A stretch of DNA of 64,000 nucleotides from Acanthopleuribacter pedis (lineage in GTDB: Bacteria > Acidobacteriota > Holophagae > Acanthopleuribacterales > Acanthopleuribacteraceae): contig NZ_JAFREP010000018.1 in NCBI RefSeq assembly GCF_017377855.1, positions 181,922-245,921 of the forward strand, in the 5' to 3' direction. Shown in pieces: positions 34,823-44,272 of this stretch (its first letter is position 1; every line of letters starts with the position of its first letter). Position numbers and translations under genes: made by a program. Under the pieces are notes generated by a model, which was not told the origin of the DNA, searched no databases, and worked only from the letters and a program-made list of their open reading frames with translations.

Positions 34823-34853
34823 AAAGGCCTCCCCTACCCGGGAGGCCTTTTTT
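34823..34853 (+). terminator. Rho-independent terminator after the lipoprotein gene
   Basis: GGCCTCCC (34826-34833), 6-base loop, GGGAGGCC (34840-34847), then TTTTTT, 30 bases after the stop codon. An A run on the other side makes it potentially bidirectional. Confidence 0.85.
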
Positions 34854-35133
34854 GGTCTGGAAGCGTCGATTGCTTCCCTCGAAATTCGACACAAGCGAAT
34901 CCCCTTCAGTTAGAATGAGATGGCTCCAAATCCTCCAATCCAATGGTTTTTTCGTACGCAGGTCGTGCTCGGTCCGCAATTGGGCCAATCTATGGAACGA
35001 AAAAAAGGTTATCCGTTACCCGGAACCAACCGAAAGGTTTGGTAGCCCGCCCGATGCAAGCCACTCGCGTACCGAACCTTATTTCCGGTAAACGCCTCTT
35101 CCGGCTTTGACCCCGCCCAACAGGACGCTGTCT
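34854..35133 (+). other. Upstream region of the phosphorelay cluster
   Basis: 280 bases between the terminator and the hybrid kinase start. No gene is seen. It should contain the cluster's promoter, but I find no -35/-10 pair good enough to report. Confidence 0.4.
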
Positions 35134-38100
35134 ATGAGCAAGGATCCATCGATGTCCCTTAACACCGAAACCCGCGACGCCCGCTTTTCCAAACTGGGCC
35201 GCTCGATCTTCTTTTGGTTCATGGTCATCGCGCTTTTCCCGTTGGCATTGGCCTCAACCTGGCTCTGGCTCAGCACCAAAGGCACCCTGGTTGAGAAAAC
35301 CAAACAAACCTTGACCCGCGACATTACACTCAAAGAAGAGACGATTCACCAATATTTCAGCGAGCGCGCGCGCGATTTGCGCGTTCAAGCCGAATTACAG
35401 AGCAACGTTCGCTTTATGACGGTGCTGCAGACACGCTTTCAGGGAAACGACCTCAGCGCCGAGGCATTCGTTCAATCCAGTGAATGGGCCGAACTCAGCC
35501 GCAACGGCTCCAGCGATTTGCGCAACTTTATTCAGACCTACGGCTACCGCGACGCGTTCCTCATCGACCAACAGGGTTATGTTCTTTTTTCCGTGATGGC
35601 GGGCGAAGATCTGGGTACCAATTTACTCTCCGGGCCGTTCAGCCAATCCAACCTCAGTACCGCATGGCGCCACGCGCGCAATTCCATCTTACCGATTTGC
35701 TCGGACCTAGCCCACTACACGCCCACTTGGAACGAGGCCGCCATGTTTTTGGCGCAACGGATTGTGGATGCCGACGGAAACCAATTGGGCGTCTTGGCGA
35801 TTCAGATCCCCATCGACCAAATCAACAAAATCGTCTCGCGGGAAATCGGAAACTACCGCCGCGCGCACACGATTGTGGTCGGCAATGATTTGAAGATCCG
35901 CGCCCCACAAGAGAATGACGGGCCAGACGCGGAGGAAGGCCTCGCCAAAATTGACACACCCGTTACCCGCGGCTGGGTTTTCGAAAAAGAGGCGGCCAAA
36001 CTCACCCTGGAGGAAGAAAACCTGCGTCGGGAGAAACTCGCGGCCCTGGAACAACAGGGCGAACGACTACCGGACACAGTCCCGGGTTTTTACGTCAACC
36101 ACCTGGGTCGGGAAGTGCTTGGCGTTTATAGTGAAATAGAGTACTTGCATGACCTCGGTTTGGACTGGGCCTTGATCACCGAAATCGATCAGGACGAGGC
36201 TATGCGCGAGCTGGACAACCTTTTTGTAGGGACGGTCGTGGTCCTCGGCACCATGATCTTGTTGATCGCACTGGTTTCATTTCTTATCACCCACCGCATC
36301 TCATCACCGATTCGGCGCATCTCGCGACGAGCCAAACAAACCGCCGTCGGCATGTTACCCGAACCTGACCTGGACATTAGCGACAACGAGATCGGCGAGT
36401 TGGCCGACAGCTTCCAGAAGGTGGTGGCGTCGATCCAGGAGGTGACCGACGTCTGTGCCGCCATCGCCATCGGTGATTTTTCTAAATCGGTGGTGATCAA
36501 AGGCGAACACGATGCCTTGGGTTTGGCAGTCAATCAAATGGGTCAAAACCTGCGTCAGGTGGTGGATCAGGCCAACGCCGTGGCCAAAGGCGATTACAGC
36601 GGCGAAATTGAGCCGCGTTCAGAAAAAGACGCGCTGAGTTTCGCGCTGGTCAACATGACCAACGAACTCGGCAACCTGCAAGCCCAAAAAGAACGCCAGG
36701 ATTGGTTGACCTCCGGTGAGGTACAGCTGCGCAACGCCATGCAAGGTGACTTGGAAATCAACGAGTTGGGCAAGCAGATCATCCAGTTTGTGTGCCGTTA
36801 CCTCAACGCGATGATCGGCGCCTTTTACGTGCTGGACCAAAAAAACGTGTTGCGCCTCATCAGCAGTTTCGCGTATCGCAAACGCAAGGGCGTTTCTAAC
36901 GAGTTCCAACTGGGCCACGGGCTTGTCGGGCAGGCCGCCCTGGAAGGCGAAAGCATCTTGGTGACCAACGTTCCCGACGATTACGTGGCTATTTTCTCCG
37001 GGCTGGGCGAAGCCACGCCGCGGGCGATTCTGGCCGTCCCCTTCCTCTACGAGGAAAAGGTGGTCGGTGTATTGGAACTCGGCAGCTTCGAGGTCTTTAA
37101 CGACGATCAGATTTACTTGTTGGAGAAATTTCGCGACTTCGTCGGCATCGCCGTCAACACCGCACAGGCCCGCTCGCGCATGTCGCAGTTGCTGACACAA
37201 ACCCAGGAGCAGGCCGACGCGCTCCAAAAGCAGCAGGAAGACCTCAAACTGGCCAATACCGAGCTGGAAGAACAAACCAAGGCGTTGTTGGAATCCGAGG
37301 CCAGACTACAGACCCAACAGGAGGAACTGCGTTCAACCAACGAGGAACTGGAAGATCAAACGCGCGCCTTGCGTGAATCCCAAGCCCGTTTACAGGCGCA
37401 GCAAGAAGAGCTCCAGCAGATTAACGAGGAGCTGGAAGAGCGCTCCGAGGCCTTGGAACGGCAACGCGACGAGGTGAAACTGAAAAACCAAGAACTGGAA
37501 CGGGCGCGCCGCGAGTTGGCGGAGAAAGCCCGCGACCTGACCTTAACGAGTAAATACAAGTCGGAATTCCTGGCCAATATGTCCCACGAATTGCGCACCC
37601 CGCTCAACAGCATGCTCATTTTGTCTCAGTTACTTGAGAAAAACCAAAAAGGTAATTTGACCGAAAAGCAGGTTGAATACGCCAAAACCATCTACCAGTC
37701 CGGCAGCGATTTATTGGCGCTGATCAACGAAATTCTCGACCTCTCAAAAATCGAAGCGGGCAAAATGGAGTTGGTACCAACCGAGATTCAAATCAGGCCG
37801 TTTTTGAAGGATCTGGGTCTCAAATTCCAGCCCATCGCGGACGAAAAAAGTTTGGGTTTCGCCATCAACATCGGGGACAAGGTGCCTGAGACCTTCACCA
37901 GCGATCCCCACCGCTGCGAACAAATTTTGCGGAACCTCCTCTCCAACGCGCTTAAATTCACCGATCAAGGCCATGTTCATCTCAGCGTTAGCGCGGTCAC
38001 CCACCAGGGCGCCCCCGCCCTGGCTTTTACCGTTGAAGATACCGGGATGGGCATCCCCGAGGAAAAGCGCCGCTTGATTTTTGAAGCCTTCCAACAGGCC

Positions 38101-39642
38101 GACGGAACCACCAGCCGCCAGTTCGGCGGCACCGGCCTGGGGCTTTCGATTTCGCGAGAGCTGGCCAAGCTGCTCCAGGGCGAAATCCAGCTCGACAGCG
38201 AGGAAGGCCGCGGCAGTTCCTTTACGCTGAACCTACCCATCACCTACAGCGCCGGCGAAAGCGATCAGCCCGACGCCTTTGTCTCCAGCAAAGTCGAGGA
38301 CCCGCCCCGTGACGAGGCCGACCCGGCACCGGACAACAAAGTCCAAAAACGGGCGCTGCTCGAAAAAGCCAAAGCGCTCACCGCCACACCCCTCGAGCCG
38401 CCGACCGTGCGAAGCCGGGAAGAACCGCCGCGCGCCGACTACCCGGACGACCGCGAAAACTTGCAACGGGGCGACGCGGTCCTGCTGATTATTGAAGATG
38501 ACCGTCAGTTCCAATGGACTTTGCAGAACTTGGCCCGTGAACGCGGCTTCAAATGTTTACTGGCCAACAACGGCGAAGCCGGCCTCCACATGGCCGACTA
38601 TTACAAACCCGACGCCGTCTTGCTCGACATCGGTTTGCCGCGCATGGACGGGATGGCGGTCATGTCTCGCCTCAAGGACAACCCGGAAACCCGCCACATT
38701 CCAGTTCACTTCATCTCGGGAACGGACCGCAACTTTGAGGCAATGAAAATGGGCGCCGCCGGCTTCCTGCAAAAACCGGCAACCATGGCCGACCTCGACC
38801 AAGCCTTTAACCGCATCGGCCACATTCTGTCCCATCCCGTCAAAAACCTGTTGATCGTCGAAGACGACGCCAAATTGCGCAGCAGCCTCAAGGCGCTCAC
38901 CGGCGGTAAAGATGTCCAGGTACACGGCGTGGGCACCGCGCGCAAAGCGCTTGACGCCCTGCGAACCCAACATTTTGACTGCATGGTCTTAGATGTCAAC
39001 CTGCCGGATATTTCCGGTTACGATTTACTCTCAGAAATTCGCAACGACAGTCAAATTCCCCACTTACCGATCATCATTTACACCGGCCGTGATTTGACCG
39101 AAAGCGAAAAGGTCCAACTCGACAAATACGCGGAAAGCGTCATCATCAAAACCGCCAACTCGGCCGAACGCCTGCTGGACGAAACCATTTTGTTCCTGCA
39201 CCGCGTGGAAGCCGAATTGGGTGGCGAGCAGAAACGCTTGCTCCACTTGGTCCACGATAAAGAGAACATTTTCCGCGATAAAAAGATTCTGGTGGTCGAC
39301 GACGACATGCGCAATGTGTTCGCGCTGAGCAGCGTGTTGGAAGAAAAAGGCATGACCATTCTGGTCGCCGTCAACGGCCGAGAAGGCTTGGAACAGCTTG
39401 AAAAACACCCCGATATCGACCTGGTCCTGATGGACATCATGATGCCCGAAATGAATGGTTACGAGGCAACCCGCGCCATCCGCCAAAACCCCAAATTCCG
39501 CAACCTCCCGGTCATCGCCTTAACCGCCAAGGCCATGAAAGGTGATCGCCACAAATGTATCGACGCCGGCGCCAACGACTACATGTCCAAACCGGTGGAT
39601 ACCGTCAAACTACTGAGCCTCATGCGGGTTTGGTTGTACTAG
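35134..39642 (+). CDS. Membrane hybrid histidine kinase: Cache-HAMP-GAF-coiled coil-HisKA-HATPase-3 receivers
   Basis: 1502 residues from the ATG at 35134; the ATG at 35152, with AGGA eight bases upstream, is an equal alternative. TM1 (~26-46) and TM2 (~362-385) bracket a ~310-residue extracytoplasmic sensor region that looks like a double-Cache domain. Then come HAMP (~386-440) and further HAMP-like segments with repeated IGDFSKSV / KGDYSGEI text, a GAF domain (~544-680), and a heptad-rich coiled coil (~682-804) of near-identical LEEQTKAL/LEDQTRAL blocks. Next are HisKA with SHELRTPLNS (His ~817), HATPase (NLLSNALKF, DTGMGIP, GGTGLGLSIS), and three receiver domains, each with its phospho-Asp (LLDIGLPRMDG, VLDVNLPDISG, LMDIMMPEMNG). 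This is the N-terminal, signal-receiving component of the cluster; the next gene begins 20 bases after it. Confidence 0.92.
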   Translation: MSKDPSMSLNTETRDARFSKLGRSIFFWFMVIALFPLALASTWLWLSTKGTLVEKTKQTLTRDITLKEETIHQYFSERARDLRVQAELQSNVRFMTVLQTRFQGNDLSAEAFVQSSEWAELSRNGSSDLRNFIQTYGYRDAFLIDQQGYVLFSVMAGEDLGTNLLSGPFSQSNLSTAWRHARNSILPICSDLAHYTPTWNEAAMFLAQRIVDADGNQLGVLAIQIPIDQINKIVSREIGNYRRAHTIVVGNDLKIRAPQENDGPDAEEGLAKIDTPVTRGWVFEKEAAKLTLEEENLRREKLAALEQQGERLPDTVPGFYVNHLGREVLGVYSEIEYLHDLGLDWALITEIDQDEAMRELDNLFVGTVVVLGTMILLIALVSFLITHRISSPIRRISRRAKQTAVGMLPEPDLDISDNEIGELADSFQKVVASIQEVTDVCAAIAIGDFSKSVVIKGEHDALGLAVNQMGQNLRQVVDQANAVAKGDYSGEIEPRSEKDALSFALVNMTNELGNLQAQKERQDWLTSGEVQLRNAMQGDLEINELGKQIIQFVCRYLNAMIGAFYVLDQKNVLRLISSFAYRKRKGVSNEFQLGHGLVGQAALEGESILVTNVPDDYVAIFSGLGEATPRAILAVPFLYEEKVVGVLELGSFEVFNDDQIYLLEKFRDFVGIAVNTAQARSRMSQLLTQTQEQADALQKQQEDLKLANTELEEQTKALLESEARLQTQQEELRSTNEELEDQTRALRESQARLQAQQEELQQINEELEERSEALERQRDEVKLKNQELERARRELAEKARDLTLTSKYKSEFLANMSHELRTPLNSMLILSQLLEKNQKGNLTEKQVEYAKTIYQSGSDLLALINEILDLSKIEAGKMELVPTEIQIRPFLKDLGLKFQPIADEKSLGFAINIGDKVPETFTSDPHRCEQILRNLLSNALKFTDQGHVHLSVSAVTHQGAPALAFTVEDTGMGIPEEKRRLIFEAFQQADGTTSRQFGGTGLGLSISRELAKLLQGEIQLDSEEGRGSSFTLNLPITYSAGESDQPDAFVSSKVEDPPRDEADPAPDNKVQKRALLEKAKALTATPLEPPTVRSREEPPRADYPDDRENLQRGDAVLLIIEDDRQFQWTLQNLARERGFKCLLANNGEAGLHMADYYKPDAVLLDIGLPRMDGMAVMSRLKDNPETRHIPVHFISGTDRNFEAMKMGAAGFLQKPATMADLDQAFNRIGHILSHPVKNLLIVEDDAKLRSSLKALTGGKDVQVHGVGTARKALDALRTQHFDCMVLDVNLPDISGYDLLSEIRNDSQIPHLPIIIYTGRDLTESEKVQLDKYAESVIIKTANSAERLLDETILFLHRVEAELGGEQKRLLHLVHDKENIFRDKKILVVDDDMRNVFALSSVLEEKGMTILVAVNGREGLEQLEKHPDIDLVLMDIMMPEMNGYEATRAIRQNPKFRNLPVIALTAKAMKGDRHKCIDAGANDYMSKPVDTVKLLSLMRVWLY

Positions 39643-39662
39643 TTCGGGTTGGGGGACTGATC

Positions 39663-40535
39663 ATGCGCCACACCGAAAACGAACGGATTGAGCTGCGCTT
39701 GCTCAAAGAAGCCATCTTCCACAAATACGGTTACGATTTTCGCAATTACGCCGAGGCCTCGATTAAACGCCGCGTCATGGCCTTTCTCAAAGAAACCCGC
39801 ATCGAATCCATTTCCATGTTGCAACACCGGGTACTTTATGACGCCTCGCTGTTCAAACACCTCCTGGCCGGGCTTTCGATCAATGTCACGGAAATGTTCC
39901 GCGACCCCGGCTTTTACGCTTCCATCCGAAAATATGTCATCCCCATTCTTCGTGAACTCCCCTTCTTCAAGCTGTGGCACGCGGGGTGTTCCACCGGCAT
40001 GGAAGTCTACTCCATGGCAATCATTCTTGAGGAAGAGGGCTTGAGCGAAAAAGCACGCATTTACGCCACCGACTTCGACGAAACGGTATTGCAGAAGGCA
40101 CGCGACGGCATTTTCCCCCTCGAACACGCGCGGGAGTACACGGCTAACTATCAAAAAGCAGGTGGCTTGGCGAGTTTCTCCGATTACTTTACCGCCAAGT
40201 ACGAGCACGCCATTTTCAAAAGCTCACTCAAAAAAAATGTGGTTTTTGCAGATCACAATTTGGCCAGTGACGGCGTTTTTGGTGAAATGAATTTGATCTT
40301 CTGCCGGAATGTGTTGATATATTTCAATAAAGATTTGCAGAACCGCGTCTTCAAACTTTTTTACGAGAGTCTGGCCGACGATGGCTTCTTGTGTCTGGGC
40401 GCCAAGGAGAGCATTCGCTACTCACGTTATTCGGATGCCTTCGCCGATGTCGCTCCCAAGGACAAGATTTACCGCAAAATCGAAAACGGCCCGGCGGCGG
40501 AAACGCCGATTCGCCCTTACCATGATTTGTCCTAA
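39663..40535 (+). CDS. CheR-type protein-glutamate methyltransferase
   Basis: 290 residues from the ATG at 39663, with GGGGGA upstream. The frame extends back to 39555 inside the hybrid kinase and is not needed. It has the CheR plan: an all-helical N-terminal domain with a basic helix (IKRRVMAFLKE), NVTEMFRDP at ~74-82, the SAM-binding motif AGCSTGMEVYSMAI at ~107-120, YATDFDETVLQKAR, and LIFCRNVLIYFNKDLQNRVF. CheR methylates glutamates of chemoreceptors in chemotaxis. Here it lies between histidine-kinase genes, with no receptor, CheB or CheA nearby. It may instead modify the HAMP/coiled-coil region of the hybrid kinase; that is an inference from context. The product is cytoplasmic. The gene is nine bases from its downstream neighbour. 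Confidence 0.9.
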   Translation: MRHTENERIELRLLKEAIFHKYGYDFRNYAEASIKRRVMAFLKETRIESISMLQHRVLYDASLFKHLLAGLSINVTEMFRDPGFYASIRKYVIPILRELPFFKLWHAGCSTGMEVYSMAIILEEEGLSEKARIYATDFDETVLQKARDGIFPLEHAREYTANYQKAGGLASFSDYFTAKYEHAIFKSSLKKNVVFADHNLASDGVFGEMNLIFCRNVLIYFNKDLQNRVFKLFYESLADDGFLCLGAKESIRYSRYSDAFADVAPKDKIYRKIENGPAAETPIRPYHDLS

Positions 40536-40544
40536 GAGGTCATT

Positions 40545-41660
40545 GTGCGCGAAGAATCCCCCATTAAAGTCGGCCTGCTGATTGTCGACGACCGCCCCGA
40601 AAACCTGTTATCGCTTGAAGCCATTTTAGAAGCGCCCGACCGCGAAATCGTGCGGGCCAACTCCGGCAACGAAGCCCTTTCACTCATGCTCAAACACGAT
40701 TTCGCCCTTGTCCTCCTCGACGTTCAAATGCCGGGCATGGACGGGTTTGAAACGGCCCAATTGATGCGGGGGTTGGAAAAAACCCGCGGGGTTCCCATCA
40801 TCTTCGTCAGCGCCATAAACAAGGAACAAACCTTTGTGTTCCGCGGTTATGAAGCCGGCGCGGTCGACTACCTCTTCAAACCCATCGAGCCGCATATCCT
40901 GCAAGGCAAGGTCAATGTCTTCCTCGATCTCTACCGACAGCGCGAGGCCAAAAAACAATTGTTGGCCGAATTGGAACGCAGTAACCAGGAATTACAAGAC
41001 TTTGCCCACATGACCTCCCACGATCTCAAAGCCCCGCTGCGCAGCGTGCGTTTTTCCCTGCAAATGCTGCGCGAGGACTTCGAACCGGTCCTCAACGAGG
41101 AAGGTGTCGAGTACCTGGACACCATGGATCGTTCCGTAAAACGCATGCAAACCCTGATCGACGATCTCCTCGATTACGCCAAAGCCGCCAATTCCCCAAC
41201 TGCTTTTGAAACCCTACCCCTGAATCGCATTATTGAAGACGTGCTTGTCGACCTGCACGGTCAAATCCAGGAAACCGGGGCCACGGTGGCATCAGATGAT
41301 CTGCCAAACGTGCGTGGGGATGGGACCCAGCTCACCCGCCTCTTTCAAAATCTCATCGGCAACGCCCTCAAATACCGGCGCCCGGACGAAAAGCCGCACA
41401 TCACCCTCAAAACGGAGCATTGCGACGACAGCCGATGTACGGTCGTGGTCACCGACAACGGGATGGGCTTTGATAACCAACATGCAGAACGCATCTTCTT
41501 GCCGTTCCAGCGCTTGGTGCCGAAAGGCAAACTCGAAGGAAGCGGGATCGGCTTGGCGATTTGTAAAAAAATCGTCAACCACCACGGCGGTACCATCAAC
41601 GCCTCGGGCGAGATCGGTATCGGCGCTACATTTCGCGTAACCCTACGGCGCCACCAGTAA
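40545..41660 (+). CDS. Receiver-histidine kinase (REC-HisKA-HATPase)
   Basis: 371 residues, GTG start at 40545 behind AAGAGG. The N-terminal receiver has the acidic pair (LLIVDDRPEN) and phospho-Asp59 in LLDVQMPGMDG, with the conserved Lys in LFKPIEPH. A short coiled linker leads to a HisKA domain (MTSHDLKAPLRSV, His ~157) and HATPase (NLIGNALKY, DNGMGFD, GSGIGLAICKKIV). There are no membrane segments, so it is a soluble kinase that itself receives phosphate. Such proteins usually pass phosphoryl groups within multi-step relays. The gene is nine bases after cheR and probably in the same transcript. A 173-base gap follows. Confidence 0.9.
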   Translation: MREESPIKVGLLIVDDRPENLLSLEAILEAPDREIVRANSGNEALSLMLKHDFALVLLDVQMPGMDGFETAQLMRGLEKTRGVPIIFVSAINKEQTFVFRGYEAGAVDYLFKPIEPHILQGKVNVFLDLYRQREAKKQLLAELERSNQELQDFAHMTSHDLKAPLRSVRFSLQMLREDFEPVLNEEGVEYLDTMDRSVKRMQTLIDDLLDYAKAANSPTAFETLPLNRIIEDVLVDLHGQIQETGATVASDDLPNVRGDGTQLTRLFQNLIGNALKYRRPDEKPHITLKTEHCDDSRCTVVVTDNGMGFDNQHAERIFLPFQRLVPKGKLEGSGIGLAICKKIVNHHGGTINASGEIGIGATFRVTLRRHQ

Positions 41661-41833
41661 CCCCCATCGGACCAAAAAGCATCGCCCTCGGGGAAATAAC
41701 GAAAATTTCTTAATTACCTCGCCGGCGGAAAGTGATAGCTTGAAGCATATCGCCTAATTTGTGCCAGGTAACGGCCTTCAAACCAAAGCCTACCGCCGTA
41801 GGAATCAGACCTTAACCTCGATTGGAGCCTTCG

Positions 41834-42271
41834 TTGAGTCCCCCAACCCGTGCAGCCCTTTACAGTGAAACCGACAGGTTTCGGCATCAATTCAACGAAC
41901 ATGTGACGCGCCGGTTTGACGTCGCGGTGGATGAGCTCACAAGCCAAGCGCAAGTCTACAACCTGCTGAGCAGCACAAACTCGGACGTCAAAAAAACACC
42001 AATCCTTCTCTTTGTCCACACCCAAACCTACAATACCTCTTTCTTTGAAGAACTTTTTTCCCTCAAAGACACGACTGATGCCCTAAAGACACCCATAATC
42101 ATTTGGTCGGATCGACTTAACCGCGCTGAAATTTCCGCGCTTTATCGTCTCGGAGCCACCAGCGTGATTCACCAAGACGCGCAAACTAATTCACTGGCCA
42201 AAACCCTGTCCGATATGGGAGAGTATTGGTTTAGGTCGGTCATCTTACCGAGGCCGGGCTTCAGGGGGTAG
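41834..42271 (+). CDS. Receiver-like protein lacking the phospho-acceptor Asp
   Basis: 145 residues from the TTG at 41834, preceded by GGAG seven bases upstream. A TTG at 41822 is the frame limit. The length and strand/helix order resemble the single-domain receivers of the Rcp1 type: F..AVDEL.....VYNLL, then ILLFVHTQTYNT where a receiver has LILLDLNMP, then TPIIIWSD, LGATSVIHQD, and a closing EYWFRSVILP that matches the usual YW....LP ending. The phospho-Asp position appears to be His or Thr and the conserved Lys is not in place, so I read it as a degenerate receiver acting by binding. It ends two bases before the next kinase gene, so the two are coupled. The family assignment is by pattern only. 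Confidence 0.65.
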   Translation: MSPPTRAALYSETDRFRHQFNEHVTRRFDVAVDELTSQAQVYNLLSSTNSDVKKTPILLFVHTQTYNTSFFEELFSLKDTTDALKTPIIIWSDRLNRAEISALYRLGATSVIHQDAQTNSLAKTLSDMGEYWFRSVILPRPGFRG

Positions 42272-42273
42272 CC

Positions 42274-43581
42274 TTGGGCGAGCAGCCACACATCATAGAA
42301 CCAACGGGCACACCCATTCACGCGGAAAAAGAAGAGACCGCGCCGGCCCAGGAAAAAAGATTGATCCGTGTTCTCCTCATTGAAGACGATGAGAACGACC
42401 ACTACATTATTCGCAAGCTGCTCACCAAAATTCGCACCTACGATTACGAAATAAAATGGGTCGACACCGTGGCCGAGGCCGTTTCCGCGATTCAAACCGG
42501 GGTCTTTGAGGCGGTTTTAACCGATTATCAATTGCGCGACGGCACGGGTTTGGACGTTATTAGCAAGGCGGTCCAGGCCAATAAAAGCCTGCCGATGATC
42601 ATGTTAACCGGCAACCAGGATCCAAAAATCGACGAGGCTTCGATGGGCCGAGGCGCCGACGATTTCCTCCCCAAGGAAGAACTGACCGGTCCTTTGCTGT
42701 CACGCACCATTCGCCACAGCATTTTTCGCAAAAAGGCCGAGCAGGAATTGCGCGAAAGCGAAGATCGCAACCGGGAATTGGCCGAATTTTCTTCGGCGGT
42801 GCTGCACAACATCGGCAACGTGCTCAACAGCGTTAACGTCTCAACCGGGCGCATTATTAAGAACTTACGGGAATCAAAAACTACATCCCTTGAAAAAACC
42901 AAAGAGTTGCTGGAAGCCAACGCGGATAACCCGGACTTTTTCAGCAAAGATCCGAAGGGCCGCATGTTGCCCCCTTTTTTGGTGCGATTGGCCGACCTGC
43001 TCCAGCAGGAGCATTACCAGAACGTGACCGAGGCGGAAAAGATCCGCAAAGGCTTGGGTTTGATGAAAGAAGTCATCAAAACCCAGCAAACCCATGCCAA
43101 ACACGGCATGGAGTTGGAGGACCTCGATTTGCGCGAGGTGATTAGCGACGCCCTCAACGTCAACATGGCGGCCCTGATGCGCCACCGAATCGAAGTACAA
43201 ACGCTGTACCACAGCGATATTCGCGTCCAAGCGCAGAAGGTCAAGCTCACCCATATCCTGATTAACCTGATCAAAAACTCGATAGAGGCCATGACCGACC
43301 TCCCGGAAAGCCAACACCGCACGATTAAAATCGAGCTGGGCCACAACGCCCACCACCAGCCGGAGTTGGCGATTTGCGACCTGGGCCACGGTGTCGAACC
43401 CGACCAGTTGGAAAAGCTCTTTCAACATGGATTCACCACCAAACAGCGCGGCCACGGTTTTGGGCTGAATTACTGCTACAAAACCATGCGCGAGCTGGGC
43501 GGCTCGATCCGTGCCGAAAGTGACGGCCTCGGCACCGGTACCCGCTTCGTCCTCACCTTCCCCTTCGGAACCCTCGTCTAG
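42274..43581 (+). CDS. Receiver-histidine kinase with HNIGN-type H-box
   Basis: 435 residues, TTG start at 42274, with AGGGGG eight bases upstream overlapping the previous stop. The receiver domain has LLIEDDENDHY and phospho-Asp84 in VLTDYQLRDG. Then comes an unusual phospho-acceptor box LHNIGNVLNSV (His ~178), a long helical region, and HATPase motifs (LINLIKNSIEAM, CDLGHGVEP, HGFGLNYCYKTM). Kinases with an HNIGN box form a recognisable subgroup of soluble sensor kinases. There are no membrane segments. It closes the phosphorelay cluster begun at 35134. The output is not visible, because no DNA-binding response regulator is encoded nearby. Confidence 0.88.
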   Translation: MGEQPHIIEPTGTPIHAEKEETAPAQEKRLIRVLLIEDDENDHYIIRKLLTKIRTYDYEIKWVDTVAEAVSAIQTGVFEAVLTDYQLRDGTGLDVISKAVQANKSLPMIMLTGNQDPKIDEASMGRGADDFLPKEELTGPLLSRTIRHSIFRKKAEQELRESEDRNRELAEFSSAVLHNIGNVLNSVNVSTGRIIKNLRESKTTSLEKTKELLEANADNPDFFSKDPKGRMLPPFLVRLADLLQQEHYQNVTEAEKIRKGLGLMKEVIKTQQTHAKHGMELEDLDLREVISDALNVNMAALMRHRIEVQTLYHSDIRVQAQKVKLTHILINLIKNSIEAMTDLPESQHRTIKIELGHNAHHQPELAICDLGHGVEPDQLEKLFQHGFTTKQRGHGFGLNYCYKTMRELGGSIRAESDGLGTGTRFVLTFPFGTLV

Positions 43582-44272
43582 CGCGGATGGTTTGGGGTCG
43601 GGTTTCAAAATGAGGCTGGGTTTGGTGTTCGTTTATTTCTCAGGATGCGCAACGAAGTGCGCCTGCCAGGTGCAGCCTCTTTGCGGTTTGGATAATTGGC
43701 GATTAGGCCGGCGCCTCCTCTTTATTGGCTGATTTTGCCTTGGAGCGCGGGTGGCAAGTTCCCGGTTCAGGGGCTCAGAAGTCTGTTTTCTCGGGGAGAC
43801 TTTGCCGGGCGGCGGCAAACGTCGGTCTTGGTTTCGAAATCGAAATGGCGGCTCCATCCGCGGCGGGCACCGGCAAGGCCCAACCGGGGATTGGGCGGAT
43901 CCCCATCCAAGGAGCATCCGCTTCCTATCTTTTTCCATCCTGATCATTACAAACAACGATCCTGTTCCCGAAATCGCACCCGATCCATTCTCCCGAAAAC
44001 TATTTTTTGGGATCTTACAGTTTTCCGCCTGCACCTTTAAACTCTGGGCGTTATATTTCCGTAAAAGAAACCAGCAACGCTTTACCGCCCTTGGGAAAAG
44101 CCACGTCGCCCGCTTGCTCCCGCCGATTTTCGCATCGGGAAATTACTTCGGCTCTGAGTCCCCGCTTCATGGTAAAATGGCCGAGCTGATTTTTTTGTGA
44201 CCGGTTGTGATCGGTTTTTACGCTTATAAAAATAGTCCTTCAATGCTATTGGTCCTTCCTCGGAGGTTTCTT
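43582..44272. other. 691-base gap without a convincing gene
   Basis: Several overlapping frames exist on both strands but none has a good start, ribosome site or protein-like composition. A segment at 43849-43878 resembles one at 46356 (see findings). The last 60 bases are AT-rich and probably contain the promoter of the gene at 44273. Confidence 0.5.

Noticed and set aside
43582..44272. Several 70-150-codon frames on both strands in the gap after the phosphorelay cluster
   Set aside because: They overlap one another, lack ribosome sites and have skewed compositions typical of shadows or non-coding DNA.
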